The notes under the pieces are model-generated. The model searched no databases. It was given only the letters and a program-made list of their open reading frames with translations, and was not told the DNA's origin. A stretch of 51,367 nucleotides of DNA from Salegentibacter echinorum (GTDB taxonomy: Bacteria; Bacteroidota; Bacteroidia; Flavobacteriales; Flavobacteriaceae), in assembly GCF_900129445.1 (NCBI RefSeq), contig NZ_FQVT01000019.1, positions 1 to 51,367 of the forward strand, written 5' to 3'. This document shows positions 44,275 to 51,367 of the stretch, one piece after another. The position numbers were made by a program, and so were the translations under genes. Numbering within the stretch: the first letter of the stretch is position 1; every line of letters begins with the position of its first letter.

Positions 44275-45030
44275 TTACTCAATTTTAGTCTTACTCTCTG
44301 TATTCATCCATTTGTCCCAAAAAGTGAAGTAAAGTCCGTAGTTTGTTTTAAACTCGGCATGATGAAAGTGATGGTGGGTTGCTCCTATAAACAGCCCTCC
44401 GAAGCGGGAATTTATAAATGATTTAGGATAAACTTCAATATCAAGGTGATTAATTACACTGCTTAGTGTCATAAATATAAGGTAACAGCCAAGCACAAAA
44501 ATATTTACCGGCAAAATGATTAAGATGACGGGCACTATAAACGCTTCCAGTAAAGATTCCCAGGGATGGAAAGAAAAAGCCGTCCAGGGGCTGGGCACTA
44601 AACTATCATGATGTACTTTATGTACCTTTCTAAAAACTTTGGGATTATGCATCCAGCGATGCACCCAATAATAATAAGTTTCATGCAGTAGGGAGAGTAT
44701 CACGAAACTTAATGGCAAATACCAAATCCCATATTTTTTTGGATCTAAATAAATGGCAGTAAGATCCTGCTGCCATAAATAGTAGAGAAAAGCACCAAAG
44801 ACCCCAAAGATTACCGAAGACCACATACTCCAGTAAATCTCCTTTTTTAGCTGTCCTTTCCTAAAAGAGCGTTTACTCAAGCGTTTACTTTTATATTTAT
44901 TCCGTTTCAGTTTAAAATAATACCAATAAAACACCCCGGCAGAGATGATATAACGCAGAAAAACAGCAGCAAAAAATATTCCAGCACAAGCAAGGAATAT
45001 TCCCAGGTTATCAATTTCAAAAAAGCCCAT
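44275..45030 (-). CDS. Sterol desaturase/fatty acid hydroxylase family protein
   Basis: A 251-aa membrane protein with about four hydrophobic segments. The histidine clusters HETYYYWVHRWMH, HKVHHDSLVPSPWTAFSFHP and HHHFHHAEFKTN are the di-iron site of the superfamily. It differs from the FA2H-like gene at 5347 in its motif spacing and belongs to the ERG3/sterol desaturase branch. Bacterial members may act on lipids such as carotenoids, hopanoids or alkyl glycerols; the substrate cannot be told. Confidence 0.82.
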   Translation of the reverse strand: MGFFEIDNLGIFLACAGIFFAAVFLRYIISAGVFYWYYFKLKRNKYKSKRLSKRSFRKGQLKKEIYWSMWSSVIFGVFGAFLYYLWQQDLTAIYLDPKKYGIWYLPLSFVILSLLHETYYYWVHRWMHNPKVFRKVHKVHHDSLVPSPWTAFSFHPWESLLEAFIVPVILIILPVNIFVLGCYLIFMTLSSVINHLDIEVYPKSFINSRFGGLFIGATHHHFHHAEFKTNYGLYFTFWDKWMNTESKTKIE

Positions 45031-45244
45031 AGTGTGTAAAAGTAATAAATGCTGAAAAGATAGGATTAAGCTTAATTTTTAAACAGTCTTTCGAATGGTT
45101 AAACCGACATCTAGTAAATTTATTAAAAAACCTGCATTGCCTTTTAGAACCTGGTAAATTCTTTGTAAAGTTATTCACCACACATATCTGCGAAAAACCG
45201 GTTAGCTAATATAAATTAAAAAATTCCTAACTAGTAGTCTCTGT

Positions 45245-45913
45245 TTATTGATCATCTAAAGTTACCGCATCTGGATTTGCACCAAGCTCTTTGAGTATTT
45301 CACCAACTTCCCCTGTCATTTTTGGAGGGCCACACACATAGAATTTTTCATCAAAGTTTTGAACGTTTTCTTTTAAAAAATCCTTATTAATGTATGCTTT
45401 AGTATATGCTGTGCTATCCTGGTCTGTAATAACATAAGTCGCATTACCCCCAAGCATTTCATCCAACTCATCTTTCAGAATAATATCTTTATCGGTTTTA
45501 TTGGTGTAAAACAACTTAATTCCATCAAGTTTATTCTTTTTTTCTAATTCCCGTAACATAGCAATATAGGGCGTGATTCCCGCACCACCGGCAATAATGT
45601 AACCGTCACCTTTATATTCTATCGCTCCCCAGGTGTCGCGGATAATTAGCTCGTCACCAGGTTTTAATTTACCAAGCTGCTCGGTAACGCCGTCGTGATC
45701 TGGATAAATCTTAATGGTGAATTCTAAATAATCGTCATCGTTTAGACTGGTGAAGGTGAAAGGTCTTTTCTCATCTTTCCAATCTTTCTTATTTATAGAA
45801 ACCTCTGTCGCATGTCCCGGAGTAAAACTAAAACCTTTTGGTTTTTCAGTCTTAAATTGTTTCACATTATGAGTAACTGCATTTATCTCTATAATCTTAA
45901 CAACATTCTCCAT
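45245..45913 (-). CDS. FAD-binding ferredoxin reductase-like oxidoreductase
   Basis: A 222-aa soluble protein of the ferredoxin:NADP+ reductase fold. Residues 1-100 are the flavin barrel (RPFTFTSL matches RxYS/T-type FAD binding; PDHDGVTEQLGKLKPGDEL), and residues about 100-222 are the NAD(P)-binding domain (IIAGGAGITPYIAMLREL and the C-terminal YVCGPPKMTGEV). No 2Fe-2S domain is attached, so it probably passes electrons to a separate partner. The partner is unknown; no candidate lies beside it. Confidence 0.85.
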   Translation of the reverse strand: MENVVKIIEINAVTHNVKQFKTEKPKGFSFTPGHATEVSINKKDWKDEKRPFTFTSLNDDDYLEFTIKIYPDHDGVTEQLGKLKPGDELIIRDTWGAIEYKGDGYIIAGGAGITPYIAMLRELEKKNKLDGIKLFYTNKTDKDIILKDELDEMLGGNATYVITDQDSTAYTKAYINKDFLKENVQNFDEKFYVCGPPKMTGEVGEILKELGANPDAVTLDDQ

Positions 45914-46124
45914 TTTCTCTTTTTTTATAACAATAATTATGAATTTAGTTGTTTATTTTAGTAATATAAAGACATTTAACCTATTTTAAAGACTTAGATT
46001 TTAAATTTTAAGGAAGCTTTATCAATCCAAATCAATTTTATGCGTTCTTAATCAAAAACCACTAACTGAAGCTATGAAAACAATTTTAGTATATTCGGCT
46101 TTGGTTTGAAAATAAACGTCTTTT

Positions 46125-47891
46125 ATGATAAAAACTAAATCTATTTATGGGCTGCTATTTATCATAGCGCTTTTGTTTAGCACCTCAAATATTCAGGCTC
46201 AATTTTCTTTAAATAAAAATGAAGGAGAGGAACAGAAAAAAGAAAAAATACCCGAAGATGCCCTGGGACGAAGAACCCCAAGCGGATCGGTTGCCGGCTT
46301 TATCGATGCCATGGCAAATAGAGATTATACCAGGGCAATTGAATATTTAAACTTTCCGCCAAACATAAACAGTTTAGAAGAGCAGGAACATATTGTAAAG
46401 ATTCTACAAAGGCTCTTTGACCAAAAAGGTAATATCCAACCCATTTCCCTTATTAGTGATGAACCTACCGGAAAAACCGATGATGGCCTGAATCCTAAAT
46501 TAGAGAAAGTAGGTAATGTAAAACCCGATAATGAATCTATAGATATATTTTTAGAGCAACAAGAAGATAAAGACGGTCACCCTATATGGCTATTTTCTTC
46601 TGAAAGTATTGCTGCAGTAAGCTCGGTTAGCATCCAGAACTCTCCTTTAGTCGAACAAATAATGCCAAATATTCTTGAACGCTATCTTTGGGGTGGAGTT
46701 CCCATTGGACAATGGTTAGTAGCTCTGGTGCTTATTGCTTTAAGCTATCTCATTTCTTTTTTAATCATTTCCGGACTCATATATTTAGTAAAGAAAGTTT
46801 GGAAAAGAGCTAATAAAAATCCTATTTCTGGCATTTTAGATGCTTTAAGATTACCACTAAAACTTTATATGGCCCTCTGGGTTTTTGTGGGCTTTTCCAG
46901 GGAACTCGGCCTATCCATAATCCTGCGCCAGCGTTTTAGCACACTTACGATTATTACTGCAATTGCAGCGATATTACTTTTATTCTGGAGACTATCTGAT
47001 TTTTTAGGCAAATATTCACAAAACAGAATGCTAATGCGCGGTAATGCCACCGGGGTCTCCGTTGTGTTATTCTTGCAGCGCATAGCTAAAATCTCAATAA
47101 TAATTCTTGGTATTATTGCTATTTTAGGTTCTATAGGAATAGACGTTACCACAGGCCTTGCTGCGCTTGGTATTGGTGGTATTGCTCTGGCCCTGGGTGC
47201 GCAAAAAACCATAGAAAACTTCGTAGGAAGTGTGACATTAATCGCCGACAGGCCAATTAGGGTAGGTGATTATTGCAAGGTTGGGGACATCACTGGCACG
47301 GTAGAGAACATAGGCATTCGTTCTACCAGAATACGAACCCTGGACCGTACCCTGGTTACCATACCCAATGGCACTTTTTCTTCTGATACAATAGAGAATT
47401 ATGCCTTTCGCGATAAGTTTAAATTTTACGATACCCTTAGTTTTAGAAAAGAAACCACGCCAGATCAGCTAAGATTTTTGCTTACAGAATTAAGAAAAGT
47501 ACTTTATGCCCACCCCAAGGTTTATGAAGATCCTGCTCGTATTCGCTTTGTTGGAGTTACTGCAAATTCTATGGACCTGGAGATCTTCGCGTACCTGGAA
47601 GCAGCAGATTACAGCGGATTCCTGGCTGTAAAAGAAGATGTGATGTTGCGTATGCTGGATGTTGTGAATCGTAGTGGCACCGATTTCGCATTTCCATCAC
47701 AAACTGTTTACTTTGGAAGAGATGCGGGACTCTCTAAAGAAAAATCTGTTAAAGCCGAAGCTGAAGTAAAAAACTGGCGGGAAGAGAACGAAATGCCAAT
47801 TCCCGAATTTACCAGGGAGCAAATTGAAGCATTGAGGAACAAACTTAACTATCCGCCAGAAGGTTCCAGTAATATAGAGAAAAAGAATTAG
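46125..47891 (+). CDS. MscS-family mechanosensitive ion channel
   Basis: A 588-aa protein. It begins with a signal peptide (residues 1-25, ending IQA) and a periplasmic segment of about 150 residues. Several membrane helices follow, then the MscS pore and beta domain: ALGIGGIALALGAQKTIENF, then GSVTLIADRPIRVGDYCKVG, GTVENIGIRSTRIRTLDRTL and VTIPNGTFSSDTIENY. It is longer than E. coli MscS (286 aa), as in the larger MscS-like channels. It relieves turgor during osmotic downshift. A repeat element lies just after its stop. Confidence 0.87.
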   Translation: MIKTKSIYGLLFIIALLFSTSNIQAQFSLNKNEGEEQKKEKIPEDALGRRTPSGSVAGFIDAMANRDYTRAIEYLNFPPNINSLEEQEHIVKILQRLFDQKGNIQPISLISDEPTGKTDDGLNPKLEKVGNVKPDNESIDIFLEQQEDKDGHPIWLFSSESIAAVSSVSIQNSPLVEQIMPNILERYLWGGVPIGQWLVALVLIALSYLISFLIISGLIYLVKKVWKRANKNPISGILDALRLPLKLYMALWVFVGFSRELGLSIILRQRFSTLTIITAIAAILLLFWRLSDFLGKYSQNRMLMRGNATGVSVVLFLQRIAKISIIILGIIAILGSIGIDVTTGLAALGIGGIALALGAQKTIENFVGSVTLIADRPIRVGDYCKVGDITGTVENIGIRSTRIRTLDRTLVTIPNGTFSSDTIENYAFRDKFKFYDTLSFRKETTPDQLRFLLTELRKVLYAHPKVYEDPARIRFVGVTANSMDLEIFAYLEAADYSGFLAVKEDVMLRMLDVVNRSGTDFAFPSQTVYFGRDAGLSKEKSVKAEAEVKNWREENEMPIPEFTREQIEALRNKLNYPPEGSSNIEKKN

Positions 47892-47899
47892 CTTGAAAG

Positions 47900-47943
47900 A
47901 AAAGATTCCTCTCTCGAGTGCTCCGAAACGGAATGACAGTTCA
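47900..47943 (+). repeat. Dispersed ~44-base repeat, copy 2
   Basis: The plus strand begins AAAAGATTCCTCT, continues CGAGTGCTCC and ends GGAATGACAGTTCA. It is nearly the reverse complement of 41533-41575. Confidence 0.7.
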
Positions 47944-48005
47944 TTACAACTGCACTAGCTTCATTAAAATATTACCAAGAAATTCAAGGATTAGATTTTA
48001 AAAAT

Positions 48006-48980
48006 ATGAGTACTAAAAAAGCTACAAAATACCGCGGAGAGGAGGCAAAATGGCCGCATCAAATACCATTTTCCGGTTGGATGGATATAGGCAAAAGGGT
48101 ATTCCAGGAAATTAAGACAGATCATGTGCAGATTATTTCGGCCGGGGTAGCTTTTTACTTCTTTCTGGCAATCTTCCCCACTATCGTAGCCGCAATTTCC
48201 ATTTATGGATTGATTTTGGAAGCCGAACAAATGCAAAATCAAATCTCAAGATTAAGCGTAGTGCTACCAGAACAGGCCTTTGGCATGATTACCGACTTCC
48301 TGGAACCAATTTTGGAGCGTTCTAAAAAAGAAATAGGTTGGGGACTTTTCATTAGTATTATGATAAGTATTTGGAGTGCCAACAAAGGTACAAATGCACT
48401 TTTTCAAGGGGTGAATATTGCCTATGACGAGACAGATAGTCGCGGAATTATTAAAAAAAACCTGCTTAGCCTCCTCTTTACCCTGGGCGGATTGGTAATT
48501 GGTCTAATTAGTTTATTAATCGTTATTTTCTTCCCCTTGCTTATCAAAGATTTAGGCTTAAATCCAAAAATAGAAGATATGTTGCAATGGTTGCGTTGGG
48601 TAATTCTGGGACTTATCCTCATCTTTAATCTGAGCATGGTTTACAAAATCGCTCCTTGTAGAACTAGCCCCAGGTTTGGTTGGGTAAGTTGGGGCGCGAT
48701 TATTGGAACCCTATTTTGGTTGGGTGGCTCCATGTTATTCTCATGGTATGTAGCCAATTTTGGAAGTTATGATGATCTCTACGGAAGTTTTGCCGCTGTT
48801 GCTATTTTATTGCTTTGGCTCTTTCTTACTGCCTTTATTGTTTTGGTTGGGGCCGAGATAAATTCTGAAATGGAACATCAAACCCGTCAGGACACCACCA
48901 TAGGTTCAGAAAGACCCATGGGCGAAAGAAACGCCTGGCACGCCGATAATTGTGCGGTTAAAAATGAAGATGAGGAGTGA
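48006..48980 (+). CDS. YihY/BrkB-family membrane protein, copy 2
   Basis: A 324-aa paralog of the gene at 23734-24720. Shared blocks run the whole length: DIGKR near residue 24, QIISAGVAFYFFLAIFP, SIWSANKGTNALFQGVNIAY and WLFLTAFIVLVGAEINSEME, then the tail MEHQTRQDTTIGSERPMGER and HADN. Six hydrophobic segments. The function is unknown; the retention of both copies with the same tails suggests non-redundant roles. The gene ends in TGA, which shows normal stop use of that codon. Confidence 0.85.
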   Translation: MSTKKATKYRGEEAKWPHQIPFSGWMDIGKRVFQEIKTDHVQIISAGVAFYFFLAIFPTIVAAISIYGLILEAEQMQNQISRLSVVLPEQAFGMITDFLEPILERSKKEIGWGLFISIMISIWSANKGTNALFQGVNIAYDETDSRGIIKKNLLSLLFTLGGLVIGLISLLIVIFFPLLIKDLGLNPKIEDMLQWLRWVILGLILIFNLSMVYKIAPCRTSPRFGWVSWGAIIGTLFWLGGSMLFSWYVANFGSYDDLYGSFAAVAILLLWLFLTAFIVLVGAEINSEMEHQTRQDTTIGSERPMGERNAWHADNCAVKNEDEE

Positions 48981-49068
48981 TTGATTAATAGTTTACAATA
49001 ATCAGTTACTTCCCGATTTTCATATTTGAGACACAAATATTTCCCTAAACGTTGCCCCTAAAAAACAC

Positions 49069-49101
49069 AAAACCCTCAAAATCTAATGATTAAGAGGGTT
49101 T
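49069..49101 (-). terminator. Terminator behind the tRNA remnant
   Basis: AAACCCTC (49070-49077) and GAGGGTTT (49094-49101) form an 8-bp stem; on the minus strand the stem is followed by TGTGTTTTT. It lies one base past the CCA end of the tRNA-like remnant, as expected for a tRNA terminator. Confidence 0.65.
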
Positions 49102-49102
49102 C

Positions 49103-49120
49103 TGGTACTCGGAGCGGGAC
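49103..49120 (-). other. tRNA 3'-end remnant, probable attachment site
   Basis: On the minus strand this reads GTCCCGCTCCGAGTACCA: a T-stem 3' strand (CCCGC), a 7-base acceptor strand, a discriminator A and CCA. The T-loop and rest of a tRNA (expected GCGGGTTC...) do not continue on the far side (49121 onward reads AGAATAAG). Together with the terminator behind it and the integrase ahead, this is the likely element boundary (att site). The tRNA identity cannot be assigned from the fragment. Confidence 0.6.
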
Positions 49121-49257
49121 AGAATAAGCACCATTTCGACAATCTCAATACTCCTCATAAATCGATGGAAACCTTAATGAAAACAATGATTACCAGTGTT
49201 TTGAGCTTATATTTTTAGAGTAGGTAGATTTAATAAAATAGAACTAAATAGAATTGC

Positions 49258-49297
49258 TGCGTACAGATTGCGTACAACTTTTTAAAGTTGTACGCAA
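49258..49297. promoter_or_regulatory. Integrase-proximal repeats
   Basis: GCGTACA occurs twice 11 bases apart (49258 and 49269). A perfect 30-base inverted repeat, TTGCGTACAACTTT-TT-AAAGTTGTACGCAA (arms 14 and 14), covers 49268-49297, ending 35 bases before the integrase start. It may be an operator, an integrase arm site or a hairpin. Confidence 0.6.
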
Positions 49298-49332
49298 AAT
49301 GGTTATATTTACTTTATTCAAATATTTCACTA

Positions 49333-50712
49333 ATGGCAACCATCTATTTTTTATACCGTTCTACCCGCGAAAAAGCTCCTCTTTCAATTCGGTTACAAGA
49401 TTGTGCAGCTAACGGCAATAAATTTCAATTTGGGGGAAAAACAGAACTTGAAGTATCTAAAGAATATTGGGAAAAAACACGCCATAAAAAACGAAATGTA
49501 TCGGCAAAAGATAAACGAGAAATTTCGACTGTGAACAATAAACTTTCCGAAATTGAAAACTCAATCTTAAAAGCCTATAAAAAGGAGAAACCACACCCCA
49601 ATAACAAAAATTGGTTAAAAAACACTCTTCAAAGATATTATAATCCTGTAAAGGAAGAGGTAAGAAGCGATTTATTAAAAGATTGCATTCAGAACATGAT
49701 TGATACTGCAGACGTCCGGGAAAATAGCCAAAAAGGTTTAGGACTTTCAAAAAGCCGTGTAAGCTCTTATAAAAACCTTTTAAGGGTTGTTTCTAAATAC
49801 CAAACCCGCAAAAAGAACCCAATACGAATAAAGGATATTGATTTGCAATTTGGAAGAGCTTTTTTAAAATGGTTAATGCACAATCAAAATTATTCGGAAA
49901 GTTATGCACGGAAAAAAATTGACGATCTCAAAACCGTATGTAATGATGCAAAACTTGACGGCGTTGAAACCAGCCTTCAATTAGGTAAAATTAAAGGCGG
50001 AAAACCTAAAAAGGAATTTATAATTTACCTTACTCCAAAGGAACTCGAACAAATCGAAAATACAAACCTTGTGAGCGATGCCCATAAAAATGTCCGAAAA
50101 TGGTTTTTGTTTGGATGCCAAATAGGACAACGTGGGGGTGATCTTTTGAGCATTACAGAAAAAAATTTTGTAAGTCGTGATGATCTGGACGTCATCGAAC
50201 TTAAACAGCAAAAAACGGGAAAAGATATTACCATACCCATTACAGATAAAACCCTGGATATCCTTAAAGAGGGTTTACCAAAGACAATAAGCTCACAAAG
50301 GTTTAATACAGATATTAAAGAAGTATGCAGAATTGCCGGACTGGACAAGCCTACCAAGGGTTCAAAAATAATGATGCTCGATAAGGATGGCAATGAAATA
50401 CCTAAGGACAAAAATGGGAAATATGCAAAAAAAGGAATTAAACGTACCGTGGTGGGTACGTATCCAAAATATGAACTTATTAGCTCTCACGTTTGTAGGC
50501 GTTCGTTTGCAACCAATCTTTACGGTATAATGCCAACCCCTTTAATTATGCAAATAACTGCGCATAGTACCGAAAAAATGTTTTTGCAGTACATTGGTAA
50601 AAATGCCCTCGATTATGCCAAACTCATAAATGATTTTTACGAATTACAAAAACTTAAAAAAGAACGAAAATCCCAATTAAAACTTATCAAAAACGCATCA
50701 TACCAAAATTAA
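49333..50712 (+). CDS. Tyrosine recombinase/integrase
   Basis: A 459-aa site-specific recombinase. N-terminal residues about 1-115 are an arm-binding region (ATIYFLYRSTREKAPLSIRL), residues about 120-215 a SAM-like core-binding domain (RAFLKWLMHNQNYSESYARK), and the rest the catalytic domain with Arg267 (CQIGQRGGDL), His386-Arg389 (HVCRRS), His411 (ITAHST) and Tyr420 (FLQYIG). All catalytic residues are present. The start is ATG 49333; the frame extends to a TTG at 49288, but that lies in an inverted repeat and adds a non-homologous extension. It is the first gene inside the element whose boundary is at 49103-49120. Confidence 0.93.
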   Translation: MATIYFLYRSTREKAPLSIRLQDCAANGNKFQFGGKTELEVSKEYWEKTRHKKRNVSAKDKREISTVNNKLSEIENSILKAYKKEKPHPNNKNWLKNTLQRYYNPVKEEVRSDLLKDCIQNMIDTADVRENSQKGLGLSKSRVSSYKNLLRVVSKYQTRKKNPIRIKDIDLQFGRAFLKWLMHNQNYSESYARKKIDDLKTVCNDAKLDGVETSLQLGKIKGGKPKKEFIIYLTPKELEQIENTNLVSDAHKNVRKWFLFGCQIGQRGGDLLSITEKNFVSRDDLDVIELKQQKTGKDITIPITDKTLDILKEGLPKTISSQRFNTDIKEVCRIAGLDKPTKGSKIMMLDKDGNEIPKDKNGKYAKKGIKRTVVGTYPKYELISSHVCRRSFATNLYGIMPTPLIMQITAHSTEKMFLQYIGKNALDYAKLINDFYELQKLKKERKSQLKLIKNASYQN

Positions 50713-50718
50713 AATATC

Positions 50719-50979
50719 ATGAAAACAGAAACTTTAAAAATCACCCTGGCGCAACGAATATTGAGTATTTCTGATAATGCTTTATTGGAAAAACTTAATA
50801 CCTACTTGAACAAGGAAAGCATTATAGGTTATAATGCGGATGGCACGCCTATAAACGAAAAGGATTATTTAGAGGATATGAAGGCTATAAATGAAAAAAT
50901 AGACCGGGGCGAATTCAAAGGTGAAACATCTAATGAGGTTAAAAAATTTATCATTGATGAGAATAGTCTGGAGGGATAA
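50719..50979 (+). CDS. ParD-like antitoxin of a toxin-antitoxin pair
   Basis: An 86-aa acidic protein starting 6 bases after the integrase stop. The N-terminal half (TLKITLAQRILSISDNALLE) has the helical, basic look of a dimerisation/DNA-binding region; the C-terminus is charged (EDMKAINEKIDRGEFKGETS, then NEVKKF) and probably disordered, ready to wrap the toxin. It overlaps the next gene by 23 bases, the classical antitoxin-toxin coupling. The family assignment is from size, order and overlap rather than a strong motif. Confidence 0.65.
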   Translation: MKTETLKITLAQRILSISDNALLEKLNTYLNKESIIGYNADGTPINEKDYLEDMKAINEKIDRGEFKGETSNEVKKFIIDENSLEG

Positions 50980-51247
50980 AGCAAAAAAGGAACTTAACAG
51001 CCATATAGCTTATATTGCCAAAAGAAGTCCGCAAAATGCTCAACACGTTTTAAATACATTACTTGAACTTGGTGATAGTTTGGGAAATATGCCCTATAAA
51101 TATCCCAAAGAACCTCTTTACAATGCGGAAAACGTTCGTTTTGTAAGTAAATGGCATTTCAAAATGATTTATCGCATATCGGAAAAAGAAATCCAAATTT
51201 TGCGGATTTTTAGTATGTGGCAACATCCTGGTAAACTTAAGCTATAA
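50957..51247 (+). CDS. RelE/ParE-family toxin
   Basis: About 96 aa from ATG 50957 (MRIVWRDKAKKELNSHI). The strand-helix-helix start (KAKKELNSHIAYIAKRSPQN), the mid segment with GNMPYKYPKEPLY, and the C-terminal strands (FKMIYRISEKEIQILRIFSM, then WQHP) fit the RelE/ParE fold. ParE-type toxins target gyrase and RelE-type ones cut mRNA; which applies here cannot be decided. An upstream ATG at 50921 lies inside the antitoxin gene and is less likely. It overlaps the antitoxin by 23 bases. Confidence 0.75.
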   Translation: MRIVWRDKAKKELNSHIAYIAKRSPQNAQHVLNTLLELGDSLGNMPYKYPKEPLYNAENVRFVSKWHFKMIYRISEKEIQILRIFSMWQHPGKLKL

Positions 51248-51266
51248 ACCAGCATACCTAGAAACT

Positions 51267-51367
51267 ATGAATCCTAAAAATCGCGAATACAACCAATTGC
51301 AGCAACCCGCTTTAAGGGAATGCACATTGAAGGCTTTTTTGAAGGTGGACATCAATAGTTCTTTTTA
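51267..51367 (+). CDS. Partial open frame running off the window
   Basis: ATG 51267 begins MNPKNREYNQLQQPALRECT and continues LKAFLKVDINSS without a stop to the edge. It lies 19 bases after the toxin gene. Too short to identify; it is listed as the likely next gene of the element. Confidence 0.3.
   Translation, partial: MNPKNREYNQLQQPALRECTLKAFLKVDINSSF

Larger units (their letters stand above)
48981..49332. other. Integration boundary and integrase leader region
   Basis: This stretch carries a minus-strand terminator (49069-49101), an 18-base tRNA 3'-end remnant (49103-49120), a GCGTACA direct repeat and a perfect inverted repeat (49268-49297) ahead of the integrase. Up to about 49060 nothing is recognisable. 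Confidence 0.55.

Noticed and set aside
49288-49332. TTG start of the integrase
   Set aside because: It falls within the perfect inverted repeat and adds a non-homologous stretch before MATIYFLYRS.
1-51367. CRISPR arrays, rRNA or complete tRNA genes
   Set aside because: No regular spacer-repeat series, no rRNA-like sequence and no complete cloverleaf were seen; only a tRNA 3' remnant at 49103.

Overview
The window looks like chromosome of a marine or saline Flavobacteriaceae bacterium (Bacteroidota), close in style to Salegentibacter, Gramella or Zunongwangia. The genus is an inference. Supporting signs are low GC, several Bacteroidota-type promoter boxes (TAnnTTTG, some with an upstream TTG), and families typical of the group: DUF5686, a TolB-propeller amidohydrolase, a zinc metalloprotease of the DUF5117 type, TonB-C-like secreted proteins, an FA2H-type lipid hydroxylase and a K+-dependent membrane pyrophosphatase. 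No rRNA, complete tRNA, CRISPR array or complete insertion sequence was seen.

Layout. 1-7071: secreted amidohydrolase, small membrane proteins, deoxynucleoside kinase, fatty acid hydroxylase, App1-type phosphatase. 7276-10755: a tight non-homologous end-joining operon (82-aa protein, Ku, LigD). 10937-12048: an ArsR regulator and a short-chain dehydrogenase, with closely related operator-like sequences upstream of both. 12242-15482: a membrane pyrophosphatase interrupted by an in-frame TGA, then an intact soluble pyrophosphatase. 15546-24720: DUF5686 outer-membrane protein, PdhB, EtfB/EtfA, a bifunctional nuclease, a nucleoside transporter and a BrkB/YihY protein. 25561-27300: a large membrane-anchored coiled-coil protein of unknown function. 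27511-34041: thymidylate synthase, two TonB-C-like proteins, ergothioneine genes egtB-egtD, a class V aminotransferase, a 2TM protein and dihydrofolate reductase. 34175-38526: stress flavoprotein, FabD, DegT aminotransferase and WaaA. 38616-39450: three small lipoprotein genes, one only 50 codons. 39567-40405: a self-cleaving S24 repressor whose promoter carries two identical-type dyads. 40799-48980: VanX-like dipeptidase, zinc metalloprotease, sterol desaturase, flavoprotein reductase, MscS channel and a second BrkB/YihY. 49103 to the end: the left end of an integrative element in the 3' end of a tRNA-like sequence, with a tyrosine integrase and a ParD/ParE-like toxin-antitoxin pair.

How the genes fit together. 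Most of the window is core metabolism and envelope biology: fatty acid and lipid A synthesis (FabD, WaaA, lipid hydroxylases), folate and thymidylate (ThyA, FolA), electron transfer (ETF, PDH), pyrophosphate removal, osmotic protection (MscS) and thiol-redox protection (ergothioneine). Stress and DNA-damage functions recur: Ku/LigD, the UVR-motif nuclease, general stress protein 26 and the S24 repressor. The best leads are the interrupted pyrophosphatase, the S24 promoter architecture, the shared ArsR operator, the tRNA-end integration site and the lipoprotein trio with 11-residue repeats.
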